NCBI GenBank assembly: GCA_023416735.1
Contig: JAEZGX010000037.1
Span: 24,338-88,337, forward strand
DNA: 64,000 bases
Direction of reading: 5' to 3'
Source: Verrucomicrobiota bacterium
GTDB taxonomy: Bacteria > Verrucomicrobiota > Verrucomicrobiia > Opitutales > Opitutaceae
This document shows, one piece after another, positions 8,151 through 16,724 of the stretch. Both the position numbers and the translations under genes were made by a program. The notes under the pieces were generated by a model. The model did no database searches. It saw only the letters and a program-made list of their open reading frames with translations, and was not told the DNA's origin. Position 1 is the stretch's first letter. Each line of letters starts with the position of its first letter.

Positions 8151-8316
8151 CCGCCCGCGTTCTCCTCAAGGCGAAATCGCCCGCCCCGTCGTTCACCGCC
8201 CGCTCGCCCCGCGCCCGGCGCACTCTCACCCGATCCGCGCATTTCCTCCCAACAAACGCTTACCCCGCGGACTTGCCCCGCCCCGCCTTGCACCTACGCT
8301 CGTTCCCTTTTCACCC

Positions 8317-9168
8317 ATGTTCGCCGGACTCCATGACCGCACTTGGATTTGGATCGCCGCTGCCTGCTACCTGGCCGGCCTGATCCTCGGCACGGTTTCG
8401 CTCCTGCGCGGCACACGACAGTCCAACGCCGCCATCAATCTCATCATCGCGTTCGGCTACGTCTGCCACCTCCTCGGTCTCTACGCCCGCGGAAAAGCCG
8501 TCGGCGGTTGCCCGTTGGGCAACATGTTCGAGATCTTCCAGTTCACCGCCTGGTCCGCCACCACGCTCTACCTCGTTCTCGGGGTGACCTTTCGCCTCAG
8601 TCTCCTCGGCTTCTTCACCTCCTGTCTCGCCGCGGTCCTGACCGTCACCTCGCTCGCCATTCCCGCCTGGGATGCCACGCGCCGCACGCAAATCTTCGGC
8701 GGCAACCCTTGGATCGAACTCCACGCCTCGCTCGCGCTTTTCAGTTACGGCGTCTTCGCCCTGCTCGCCCTCACCGCGCTCATGCTCGTGCTTCGCCACC
8801 ACTCGCTAAAATCCAAACACCTCGGCGGCTGGTTCTCCTTTCTTCCGTCCATCATCGACCTCGACCACATCAGCCTGCGCCTCCTCGTTACCGGCGTCGT
8901 GCTCATGACTGCCTCTCTCATCGGCGGCGCCGTTTACTGGCTCCGTGATTTCGACACCGTCAACCTCACCAAGCTCCTCTTCACCGTCGCCCTCTGGCTC
9001 GCCTACTCCGTCGCCCTCGCGCTTCGCCTCGGCGGACAGCTCCTCGCGAAACGTTTCGCCTGGACCTGCCTCGCCCTCTTTGGCGCCGCCCTCATGTCGC
9101 TCGGTCCCGTCGACGCCAGCCGTCATCCGCCCGCGCTGCCCGCGCCCGATCACGTCGTGCCGCGATGA
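8317..9168 (+). CDS. HemX/CcsA-type inner-membrane protein
   Basis: A 283-residue integral membrane protein with about eight hydrophobic helices, of the cytochrome c assembly (CcsA/HemX/YpjD) superfamily. The conserved helix IELHASLALFSYGVFALLAL carries the family His. I do not see the tryptophan-rich WWD motif that haem-handling CcsA proteins carry, so HemX/YpjD is the better match. Its stop overlaps the hemA start by 4 bp (ATGA), a sign of translational coupling. HemX next to hemA is a known arrangement in which HemX modulates glutamyl-tRNA reductase levels. Confidence 0.83.
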   Translation: MFAGLHDRTWIWIAAACYLAGLILGTVSLLRGTRQSNAAINLIIAFGYVCHLLGLYARGKAVGGCPLGNMFEIFQFTAWSATTLYLVLGVTFRLSLLGFFTSCLAAVLTVTSLAIPAWDATRRTQIFGGNPWIELHASLALFSYGVFALLALTALMLVLRHHSLKSKHLGGWFSFLPSIIDLDHISLRLLVTGVVLMTASLIGGAVYWLRDFDTVNLTKLLFTVALWLAYSVALALRLGGQLLAKRFAWTCLALFGAALMSLGPVDASRHPPALPAPDHVVPR

Positions 9169-10235
9169 GTCAGGAAGCGTTCTTCGTTCTCGGCGCCACG
9201 CATCACACCACCCCGCTCGCCGTCCGCGAGCGGTTGTCGCTCGATGCCGACGCGGCCACACGTTTCTCCCGCCAGCTCGCGCAACTCGGCACCGTGCGCG
9301 AGTTCACGCTGCTCAACACCTGCAACCGCATCGAGTTTTACGGCGTCGCCAGCGACCCCGCCGCCGTCGCCCAGGTTCAAGCCGCCTTCTGCGCCCAGCA
9401 AAAGGTCGACCCCGCCGAGTTCGAACGTTTCCGCCTCCACCTCCGCGGCCCCGCCGCACTCCATCACCTCCTCGAAGTCGCCGCCGGCGTCGACTCCCAG
9501 ATGGTCGGCGAAACCGAAATCTTCGGTCAGGTAAAAGATGCCTACGCCGTCGCCCAATCCCGCGGCCACACCGGCCCGGTCCTTAATCGTATCTTCCAAA
9601 AAGCCTTCCAGGCCGCGAAACACGTTCGCTCGCACACCGCCATCACCGAGGGCCATGTGAGCGTCGCCAACGTCGCCGTCGACCTCGCCCAAACCATCTT
9701 CGGCGAACTCGCGTCCACGCGCATCCTTCTGCTCGGCGCCGGTGACATCGGCGAGAAAACCGCCAAGGCCTTCCGCAGCCGCGAAGCCGGCAGTCTCACC
9801 GTCGCCAGCCGTCGTCTCGAGCGAGCAATGGAGCTCGCCACCGCCCTCGGCGCCAGCGCCATGCCATTCGAGCAGCGCGAAGCCCGCCTGAGCGAATTCG
9901 ACGTCGTCGTCTGCTCCACCTCCGCTCCCGCCGCCGTCGTCTCCCACGATGCCGTCAAGACCGCGATGAACAAACGGCCCGCGCGTCCGTTGTTCTTCAT
10001 CGACCTCGCCCTGCCGCGCGACGTCGACGCCGCCGTCGCCCATCTTCAAAACGTCTTCCTCTACAACCTCGACGACCTCGCAAAAATCGCCGAGGAAAAC
10101 CGCGCCGCTCGCGCCGCCGAGCTCGCGAAGTGCCGCACCCTCCTCGCCCAGCGCGCCGAAGCCCTCTGGAAGCAAATCGAACCCCGCCTGCCCGCCCCCG
10201 CCAAGGGAGGCGCGCTGCCCTCGCCGCATCTCTAA
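9165..10235 (+). CDS. hemA: Glutamyl-tRNA reductase, short form
   Basis: Catalyses NADPH-dependent reduction of glutamyl-tRNA to glutamate-1-semialdehyde, the first step of C5 tetrapyrrole synthesis. The N-terminal catalytic domain has the nucleophile motif LLNTCNRIEFY; QMVGETEIFGQVKDAY and the NADPH-binding LLLGAGDIGEKTAKAF follow. At 356 residues it is shorter than the canonical 415-430: after YNLDDLAKIAEENRAARAAE only about 45 residues remain, so most of the C-terminal dimerisation domain is missing. The reading frame ends in a clean stop that overlaps the convergent histidine kinase gene by 4 bp. Confidence 0.93.
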   Translation: MSQEAFFVLGATHHTTPLAVRERLSLDADAATRFSRQLAQLGTVREFTLLNTCNRIEFYGVASDPAAVAQVQAAFCAQQKVDPAEFERFRLHLRGPAALHHLLEVAAGVDSQMVGETEIFGQVKDAYAVAQSRGHTGPVLNRIFQKAFQAAKHVRSHTAITEGHVSVANVAVDLAQTIFGELASTRILLLGAGDIGEKTAKAFRSREAGSLTVASRRLERAMELATALGASAMPFEQREARLSEFDVVVCSTSAPAAVVSHDAVKTAMNKRPARPLFFIDLALPRDVDAAVAHLQNVFLYNLDDLAKIAEENRAARAAELAKCRTLLAQRAEALWKQIEPRLPAPAKGGALPSPHL

Positions 10236-13200
10236 CGCGTCTCCCGCCTCAACCGCGCGCGCGCCAAAGCCTCCTCCAACTCCTCGGGCCGGATCGGTTT
10301 CGTCAGATAATCGTCCATCCCCGCCTGAATGCAGCGTTCGCGATCGCCGATCATCGCGTTCGCCGTCACCGCGATAATCCACGGGCGGGCGCCGCCTTTT
10401 TCCTCCGCCAGCTTTTGCGCGGCCTCGAGGCCGTCCATCTCCGGCATCTGCACATCCATCAAAACCACGTCGTAACGACGCCGGCTCACCGCTTCCAGCA
10501 CCTCGCGCCCATTCGCGGCAACATCCGCCTTGTATCCAAGTTTCGACAACATCAGCAGCGCCACTTTCTGGTTCACGCGATTATCCTCCGCCAGCAACAC
10601 CCGCTCGGTCTTCGCCACCGCACTCCCCCCGGCCGACGCAAGCGCGACGCTTTCATTGCGTGATTCCGTCGCCTCACCTTCCTCCCCGCGCGTTTCCTTC
10701 ACCTCTCCCTTCCCGCCCGCCAACCGCGTCAACACCTCCAAAATCTGCGAGGGCTTCGCCGGTTTGCTCAGCGCCGCCGCAAACAACTCCCGCTCGCCCA
10801 GCGTTTCTCGCTGCCCCACCGACGACAACAACACCAACGGCAACCGCCTCGCATCTCGCCGCGCGCGAATCGCCCTCGCCAGCATCACGCCATCCATCTC
10901 CGGCATCTGCATGTCGACGATCGCCACATCGAATTCCACTCCTTCATCCAGCCACCGCAACGCCTCCGCTCCCGACGGCGCCGCGCGCACCACCATTTCC
11001 CAGCCCCCGGCCATCGTCGTCAAAATCCTCCGGCTCGTCGCATTGTCGTCCACCACCAGCAGCCGTTTGCCGCCGACCTGCGAACGCCCTCTCGCCACAT
11101 ACGGCCGCGGCCGGCTCGCCTCCACCCCGACCACCGCCGAAAACCGAAACGTCGATCCTTTCCCCGCCTCGCTCTCCACCCACATCTCTCCGCCCATCAT
11201 CTCCGCCAGTCGCTTGCTGATCGCCAGTCCCAATCCCGTCCCGCCGAACTTCCGCGTCGTCGACGCATCCACTTGCGAGAACGACCGAAACAGCCGCGGC
11301 AGCCCCTCGGACGGAATGCCGATACCTGTATCCGTCACCGCGAAGGTCAGCCGCGTCCGCCCGGACTCTACCGGCTCCGCTTTCACGCTCACCACCACTT
11401 CGCCTTCCGCCGTGAACTTCACCGCGTTACCCAACAGGTTTACCAGGATCTGCCGCAGCCGCGTCGCGTCGCCGCGCAACATCCCCGGCACGCCGTCTGC
11501 AATCTCGTAAAGCAAATCGATCTGCTTCTCCGCTGCGCGCGGCGCCAGCAGGTCGAGCGCACTTTCCACGCAGCCGCGCAGCTCGAATGGCTCCTCCTCC
11601 AGCTGCAGGTGACCCGACTCGATCTTCGAGAAATCGAGGATGTCGTTGATGATCGTCAGCAGCGCCTCGCCGCTCAACCGGATCGTCTCCGCGTATTCGC
11701 GTTGCTGTGACGTCAGCGCCGTATCCAGCAACAGATTCGTCATCCCAATCACGCCGTTCATCGGCGTGCGAATCTCGTGGCTCATCGTCGCGAGAAACTC
11801 GCTCTTCGCCTTGTTCGCCCGTTCCGCCGCATCTCGCGCCTCGCGCAACTCATCCGCCTGCCGTTTCCGCTCGGTGATATCCACCACGGTCGCGACCTCC
11901 TGCTCGATCTTCCCGTCCGGCCCCCGATAAACCCGCGCCGTCAACACCACCCACACGTCGTTGCCGTCCGGCCGACGATACCGTTTCTCCAGCGTGAACT
12001 CATCCCCGCCCCCGGCCTTGATCCGTTGATACTCGGCCTCCTGTCGCGCCGCATCTTCCGGATAACTGACTTTATGAAAATCCTCGTAGGTCACATTCGG
12101 CCCCGGCGTGAGTCCGCTGATCCGAAACATCCCGTCGTTGAACCAATACGCGCGCCCCTCCGAATCGTCCGTCCACGTCACGCCAATCGGCATCGCGTTC
12201 AGAATGAAACGCAGCTGAGCCTCCCGCTTCGTCAGCTCCTGTTGCGCCGCCCGCCGCGCCGTCACATCCAGTTGCAACCCCATGTAGCCGATCAGCTGCC
12301 CGTGCGAATCCGTCAAGCGTTGCAGGTCCAGCTCCACCCAACGCTTCTCCCCCGCTTTCGTGTAGTTGAGAATCTCACACCGAAATGCATTCCCGGTCTC
12401 CACCGTGCTCTCCAGCTCGGCAAACACCGTTTCGTCCGTCTCCGCACCGCTCAGCACTTCGTTCACCCGCCGCCCGCGCATCTCGCTCAACGTGTATCCA
12501 AACAAGCGCGTGAACGCCTCGTTCACCCACTCCACCCGCCACTCCCGATCCATCAACACCACGCCGCTCGCCGTCTTGCTCGCCACCAACGCCAGCTTGC
12601 GCGACTCCACCTCCGTCCGCTGCAGCGTGCTCGTCACCCGCTCCGTCTCGCTCCACGCGCGGCTGCGTGAACGCAACAGCGTCCCCGTAAACGCCGCCGC
12701 CAATCCGCTCAGCCCGAGCCCGCAGCCCAACACCACCCAGGCAAGGCCGCGCTCGCCTCGCTGGTCGAATAAAACGTTCGTCGCAATCTCCAGCGTCCAG
12801 ACTTGCCCGTGCACCGGCACCAGCACCGTCTGCGCGAAGGTCGGCGATCTTTTGCCCGCGTTCGGCGTCGATGCGAACAGCAGCGACTCTGCCGCTTTTG
12901 CTTCCCCTTCGAACGCCTGCAGATCCAGCTGCTCGTCCGACACGCCGCGCATGATCTGGTCGATTCGCAGCGACGCATACACCCACCCTTCCAGCGTGGC
13001 GAGCCGCTCCTCCTCCGTCGCCGGCACCACTTCGTCACGGTAGAACGGCAGCAACAACAGGCATCCGGGCACGCGTCCTCCGCCTTCGATCAACTGTATC
13101 CGTTTCGTCAGCACAGCCGCCCCCGAACGCATCGACCGCTCCGCCGCCTCCCGTCTGGTCGTGCCCGAACCAATGTCCTTCCCCACCGCACCGGCATTTC

Positions 13201-13648
13201 TCACGAGCGGCTCCATCGCCGTCACCAGATACGCGTTCGCTCCCGTCCCTCCCCGCTGCACCGTCACCTCCGGCCCTATTTCGCTGCGCAATTTTTCCTC
13301 CCATTCCGTCAACGACTCCCGCGCAACCCTCCGCGCGATTCCCAACCCCACCACCCCGTCGTCGAGAAAGGGCTTCATCGAATCCACAAACCGCGCCCAC
13401 CGATCCCGTCCCAGCTCCGGCTCATCCCACACCAACGCGCGCGCCGCCACCAGCGCCTCCTCCGTGGCATCGAATCGACTGTTCACCGCTTCCAGCACGC
13501 GGTCCGACGATCGCTCAAACCTCGCCGCCTCCTGTTCCTGAAGCAGTCGTTCCGTATTCCGCCACGCCGCAAAGGTCAGCAACGCGCCCAACAAAAACAC
13601 CGCCGCGGGTGTCGCCAGGTGCAGTCGAAGTCTTCGCGACGTCATCAT
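10232..13648 (-). CDS. Hybrid sensor histidine kinase (CHASE-PAS-PAS-HisKA-HATPase-REC-REC)
   Basis: An 1138-residue membrane-bound hybrid kinase. After an N-terminal membrane helix (about 13-30) comes a periplasmic CHASE sensor domain (about 75-215), a second helix near 305, and two PAS domains (about 350-460 and 470-600). The HisKA motif TMSHEIRTPMNGVIGMTNLL near 625 and an HATPase with DTGIGIP and GGTGLGLAIS follow. Two receiver domains end the protein (VVDDNATSRR...IVDMQMPEMDG and AEDNRVNQK...LMDVQMPEMDG), both with the phosphoacceptor Asp. No HPt domain and no partner regulator gene lies nearby, so output must go through a separate protein. CHASE domains bind small extracellular ligands; the ligand here is unknown. 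Confidence 0.92.
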   Translation of the reverse strand: MMTSRRLRLHLATPAAVFLLGALLTFAAWRNTERLLQEQEAARFERSSDRVLEAVNSRFDATEEALVAARALVWDEPELGRDRWARFVDSMKPFLDDGVVGLGIARRVARESLTEWEEKLRSEIGPEVTVQRGGTGANAYLVTAMEPLVRNAGAVGKDIGSGTTRREAAERSMRSGAAVLTKRIQLIEGGGRVPGCLLLLPFYRDEVVPATEEERLATLEGWVYASLRIDQIMRGVSDEQLDLQAFEGEAKAAESLLFASTPNAGKRSPTFAQTVLVPVHGQVWTLEIATNVLFDQRGERGLAWVVLGCGLGLSGLAAAFTGTLLRSRSRAWSETERVTSTLQRTEVESRKLALVASKTASGVVLMDREWRVEWVNEAFTRLFGYTLSEMRGRRVNEVLSGAETDETVFAELESTVETGNAFRCEILNYTKAGEKRWVELDLQRLTDSHGQLIGYMGLQLDVTARRAAQQELTKREAQLRFILNAMPIGVTWTDDSEGRAYWFNDGMFRISGLTPGPNVTYEDFHKVSYPEDAARQEAEYQRIKAGGGDEFTLEKRYRRPDGNDVWVVLTARVYRGPDGKIEQEVATVVDITERKRQADELREARDAAERANKAKSEFLATMSHEIRTPMNGVIGMTNLLLDTALTSQQREYAETIRLSGEALLTIINDILDFSKIESGHLQLEEEPFELRGCVESALDLLAPRAAEKQIDLLYEIADGVPGMLRGDATRLRQILVNLLGNAVKFTAEGEVVVSVKAEPVESGRTRLTFAVTDTGIGIPSEGLPRLFRSFSQVDASTTRKFGGTGLGLAISKRLAEMMGGEMWVESEAGKGSTFRFSAVVGVEASRPRPYVARGRSQVGGKRLLVVDDNATSRRILTTMAGGWEMVVRAAPSGAEALRWLDEGVEFDVAIVDMQMPEMDGVMLARAIRARRDARRLPLVLLSSVGQRETLGERELFAAALSKPAKPSQILEVLTRLAGGKGEVKETRGEEGEATESRNESVALASAGGSAVAKTERVLLAEDNRVNQKVALLMLSKLGYKADVAANGREVLEAVSRRRYDVVLMDVQMPEMDGLEAAQKLAEEKGGARPWIIAVTANAMIGDRERCIQAGMDDYLTKPIRPEELEEALARARLRRETR

Positions 13649-13696
13649 CTGCGACTCACACGATGATCAACCGCCCGCGCCCCGCCAGCCGCAAGC

Positions 13697-14872
13697 TCAC
13701 GCCAAACCGCTTTTGCTTAACAGCCATTCCGCCGCGCTTCCTTCCGACCGTTCGTTCAACAACTCCCGCAACCGCCGCGCCTGCCGCGCCGTCCGCTCCC
13801 GCCGCGCCGCATCTCCCAGCGCCGCGCGCAGCTCCTTCGCCAGCGTCTCCGGCGTCGCCGCGCCTTGCACGAACTCGGGATACATCTCCTCGCCGAGCAG
13901 CAGATTCGCGATTCCGATGAACTTCACCTTCACGACCATTCGGCCGATCGCATACGTCAACGGATCCGTCCGATACGTGACCGCCCCCGGAATCCCCGCG
14001 AGCGCACAGTGCATCGACATCGTCCCGCTCGTCGTCAGCACCGCCGCCGCCTTCACCGGCTCCGTCGCCTGCCCCACTTTCACGAGTTTGACCCGCCGCC
14101 CGCTCGCTTCGCCACCGACGCGACGCGACAATTCCGCCTCCACCGCCCGCCGAATTTCTTCGCTCGGATAAAGCACCACCGCGTCACGGCCTTCTCCGGC
14201 CCGTTCAAACGCTTCCACTAACACCGGAAAAATCCGCGCCACCGGTCCTCGCCGGCTCCCCGGCAGCAACAACACCGGCCCGCTCGGATCGTAACTCACC
14301 GGCGCCGCATACTCCGCCGTCACGAAGGGATGTCCCACAAAGGTCACCGGCAGCTTCGTATCCGCATACACGCTACGCTCGAAGGGAAAAATCGACGCCA
14401 GCCCGTCCAAATGCTCCGCCATCTTGAACCGCCGCCCCGCCCGCGACGCCCACACTTGCGGACTAATATAATACAGCGTCTTCACCGTCCCGCCCGCCTT
14501 CGCCGAGATCCCGCGCGCAAACAACTGCTCCGCAATCCGCAGGTTCAATCCCGACGAATCCACAAAACAAACCGCTCGCGGCCGATGCTCGCCGATCCAC
14601 CGCACGATCTCCGCGATGAGTTTTCGGTAATACGAAATCTTCGCCACCACTGCGAACCCCATCGCCGACGACGCCGTGAGGTCCTTCAACAACTCCGCGC
14701 CCGCTGCCGCCAGCCGCGGTCCGCCCAGCGCCGCCACCACCGTCCCCGGCCGGCGGGCGATCACGTCCCGCACCATCCGCGCCGCATGCTCATCCCCCGA
14801 ATGCTCCGCCGCAATCACGAGCAAATCGACGCCACCCTTCGTCGGTAACGGAAGTCGTATCGAGTCGCTCAT
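13697..14872 (-). CDS. lpxB: Lipid-A-disaccharide synthase
   Basis: Joins UDP-2,3-diacylglucosamine and lipid X to make the lipid A disaccharide, at the cytoplasmic face of the inner membrane. The 391-residue protein has the usual LpxB elements: DLLVIAAEHSGDEHAA at the start, FVDSSGLNLRIAEQLF, VTFVGHPF, LLLPGSRRGPVARIFPVLVE and the C-terminal LTTSGTMSMHCALAGIPG. ATG 14872 is preferred; the upstream GTG 14884 belongs to a repeat. It is the last gene of a minus-strand block with a Gfo/Idh enzyme, lolD and lolC, and shows that the organism makes a lipid A outer membrane. Confidence 0.94.
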   Translation of the reverse strand: MSDSIRLPLPTKGGVDLLVIAAEHSGDEHAARMVRDVIARRPGTVVAALGGPRLAAAGAELLKDLTASSAMGFAVVAKISYYRKLIAEIVRWIGEHRPRAVCFVDSSGLNLRIAEQLFARGISAKAGGTVKTLYYISPQVWASRAGRRFKMAEHLDGLASIFPFERSVYADTKLPVTFVGHPFVTAEYAAPVSYDPSGPVLLLPGSRRGPVARIFPVLVEAFERAGEGRDAVVLYPSEEIRRAVEAELSRRVGGEASGRRVKLVKVGQATEPVKAAAVLTTSGTMSMHCALAGIPGAVTYRTDPLTYAIGRMVVKVKFIGIANLLLGEEMYPEFVQGAATPETLAKELRAALGDAARRERTARQARRLRELLNERSEGSAAEWLLSKSGLA

Positions 14873-14878
14873 AACGGA

Positions 14879-14949
14879 AACCACAGAGGCACAGAGAACA
14901 GAGAGAAGACAATCCGGGTTTTCTCTGTGTCCTCAGCGCCTCTGTGGTT
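14879..14949. repeat. Inverted repeat of ACAGAG-type units, copy 1
   Basis: AACCACAGAGGC (14879-14890) is the exact reverse complement of GCCTCTGTGGTT (14938-14949). Between them are further ACAGAG units at 14891 and 14898 (spacing 8, then 7) and their partner CTCTGT at 14923. It fills the spacer between lpxB and the Gfo/Idh gene. A related copy lies at 32950-33010. Confidence 0.85.
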
Positions 14950-15968
14950 CACCCCTTCTTCGCCTGCTTGATCTGCTCCGTCACCGTAATCGCCACCTCC
15001 AGCGCACTCTTCCCCAGCGCCGCTCCCACCTTCGGCTGCTGCAGCGCCGCCACGCTCTCGACGAAACTCTTCAACTCGATCGCCAGCGGCTCGCCTTTCT
15101 CGATCGGAATATCCTGCACCGGCACCGAACTCACATCGCCGGCCTTCGCCAAACCGACCTTCAGCTTCAACCCATACGCGATCAAATCGCTCTTCTTCAC
15201 CAGATGTCCTTTCTGGTTCATGAAATCGAGCGACAGATACGCGTTGTCCTGAAACACCCGGATCTCCCGGTTCTTCTTCAAGCTCATCCGGCTCGCGCTC
15301 AGATTCGCCACGCACCCGTTCTCGAACTCGATGCGGGCATTCGCGATGTCCTCCGTCTTCGACAGCACGCTGATCCCCACGCTGTCGATCTTCCGGATCG
15401 GCGATTTCACCAGCGCCAGCACGACACCGATGTCGTGTATCATCAAATCCAGCACAACTCCCACTTCCGTCCCGCGCGTCTGATACGGCGCCAGCCGCTC
15501 CGCCGTGATGTAACCCGGCCGGTTGATGTGCTTCTCCAGAAAGCTCATCACCGGATTGAAATGCTCGATGTGCCCCACCTGCACCAGCCGGTTCGCCTTC
15601 TGCGCCGCCGTGAGCACGCGTTCCGCTTCCTCCAGTGTCGCGCACAACGGTTTCTCGATCAACAAATGACACCCCTGCTCGAGCAACGGCACCGCCACCT
15701 CCGCGTGCCGGTCCGTCGGCACCACGATCGACACCGCGTCGCACGCCGCGCCCAACTCCGCCAGCGTCGCAAACCGCCGACACCCGAACTTCTCACAAAT
15801 CTCCTTCGCCCGCGCGTCGCTGGTTTCGAAGATCCCCACGAACTCCACTTCCGGCATCGCCGCATAAATCCGCGCATGATGCTGCCCCAGCGATCCCACG
15901 CCCGCGACACCACACCGAATGCGACCTTTGTTTGGAGTTTTGAAATCGAACACGCCCGAGATTGCCAC
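14949..15968 (-). CDS. Gfo/Idh/MocA oxidoreductase of the lpx-lol block
   Basis: An NAD(P)-dependent oxidoreductase of about 339 residues: Rossmann motif GVAGVGSLGQHHARIY, the catalytic EKPLCATLEEAERV and the dimer-interface HIEHFNPV and DLMIHDIGVVLALV. Its place between lpxB and lolD suggests a nucleotide-sugar substrate; GnnA, which oxidises UDP-GlcNAc at C3 during synthesis of amide-linked lipid A, is a Gfo/Idh member and a candidate. No GnnB-type aminotransferase lies in the window, so this is only an inference. No ATG precedes the Rossmann motif; GTG 15968 or GTG 15953 are candidate starts. The upstream TTG 16001 lies in a heptad repeat. Confidence 0.85.
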   Translation of the reverse strand: MAISGVFDFKTPNKGRIRCGVAGVGSLGQHHARIYAAMPEVEFVGIFETSDARAKEICEKFGCRRFATLAELGAACDAVSIVVPTDRHAEVAVPLLEQGCHLLIEKPLCATLEEAERVLTAAQKANRLVQVGHIEHFNPVMSFLEKHINRPGYITAERLAPYQTRGTEVGVVLDLMIHDIGVVLALVKSPIRKIDSVGISVLSKTEDIANARIEFENGCVANLSASRMSLKKNREIRVFQDNAYLSLDFMNQKGHLVKKSDLIAYGLKLKVGLAKAGDVSSVPVQDIPIEKGEPLAIELKSFVESVAALQQPKVGAALGKSALEVAITVTEQIKQAKKG

Positions 15969-15987
15969 TCCGCCCGCGCCCGTTCTC

Positions 15988-16029
15988 AACCCAAAACCCA
16001 AAACTCAAAACCCGGAACCCTAAACTCCG
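15988..16029. repeat. Heptad array AACYCNN, six units
   Basis: Six units in perfect 7-bp phase: AACCCAA, AACCCAA, AACTCAA, AACCCGG, AACCCTA, AACTCCG. It covers the junction of lolD and the Gfo/Idh gene, and the lolD stop codon is part of a repeat unit. The first 26 bp are identical to those at 6652. Confidence 0.88.
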
Positions 16030-16724
16030 GCTTCGCCGGCGAACCGCCCGTCGTGCAAAAACAACGCCCGACCCGCCTTCTTCGCGTGCGCCGCATTATG
16101 CGTCACCAGCACCAGCGCCGTATTCGTTTCCGCACACAACCCGAGCAGCAAATCGATCACCGCATCGCCCGTGTGCTCATCCAAATTCCCCGTCGGCTCG
16201 TCCGCCAAAATCAAGCGCGGCGCATTCATCAACGCCCGCGCCACCGCCACCCGCTGACGCTCGCCGCCCGACAACTGTGACGGCAAATGCGTCGCTCGCC
16301 CCGCCAGTCCCACGCGCGCCAACAACTCTTTCGCCCGCTCTTTTTCCGCCTTTCCCGGCGCCCGCATGATTCGCGACGCCATCAGCACGTTCTGCAACGC
16401 ATCCAATTCCGGAATCAGATAAAACGACTGAAACACGATCCCCAAAAACGTCGCGCGCCGCCCGCCCGTCGCCGCCGCACCTTCCCACGCCAGCGTCCCC
16501 GCATCCGGCGCATCCAACGCCGCCAACAAGTTCAGCAGCGTCGATTTTCCCGACCCCGACTCGCCGCGGATCGACACACTCTCGCCTGCCACGACCTCGA
16601 GATCCACTCCGCGCAACACCTCGATCATCCCTTCGCCGCTGCGAAAGCTCTTCTTCAATCCTCGCGCGCTCAGCACCGATTGCCCGCGACCGCGCCCCAC
16701 AACGCTTTTCGATGAATCACTCAC
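16020..16724 (-). CDS. lolD: Lipoprotein-release ABC transporter ATPase
   Basis: A 234-residue ABC ATPase: Walker A GESGSGKSTLLNLL, ABC signature LSGGERQRVAVARAL, Walker B LILADEPTGNLD and the switch His in VLVTHN. The NLD after Walker B and the MacB/LolD-type layout, with an FtsX-fold permease gene overlapping upstream by 8 bp, point to LolD. It powers extraction of outer-membrane lipoproteins from the inner membrane. The stop codon lies inside a heptad repeat array. Confidence 0.9.
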   Translation of the reverse strand: MSDSSKSVVGRGRGQSVLSARGLKKSFRSGEGMIEVLRGVDLEVVAGESVSIRGESGSGKSTLLNLLAALDAPDAGTLAWEGAAATGGRRATFLGIVFQSFYLIPELDALQNVLMASRIMRAPGKAEKERAKELLARVGLAGRATHLPSQLSGGERQRVAVARALMNAPRLILADEPTGNLDEHTGDAVIDLLLGLCAETNTALVLVTHNAAHAKKAGRALFLHDGRFAGEAGV

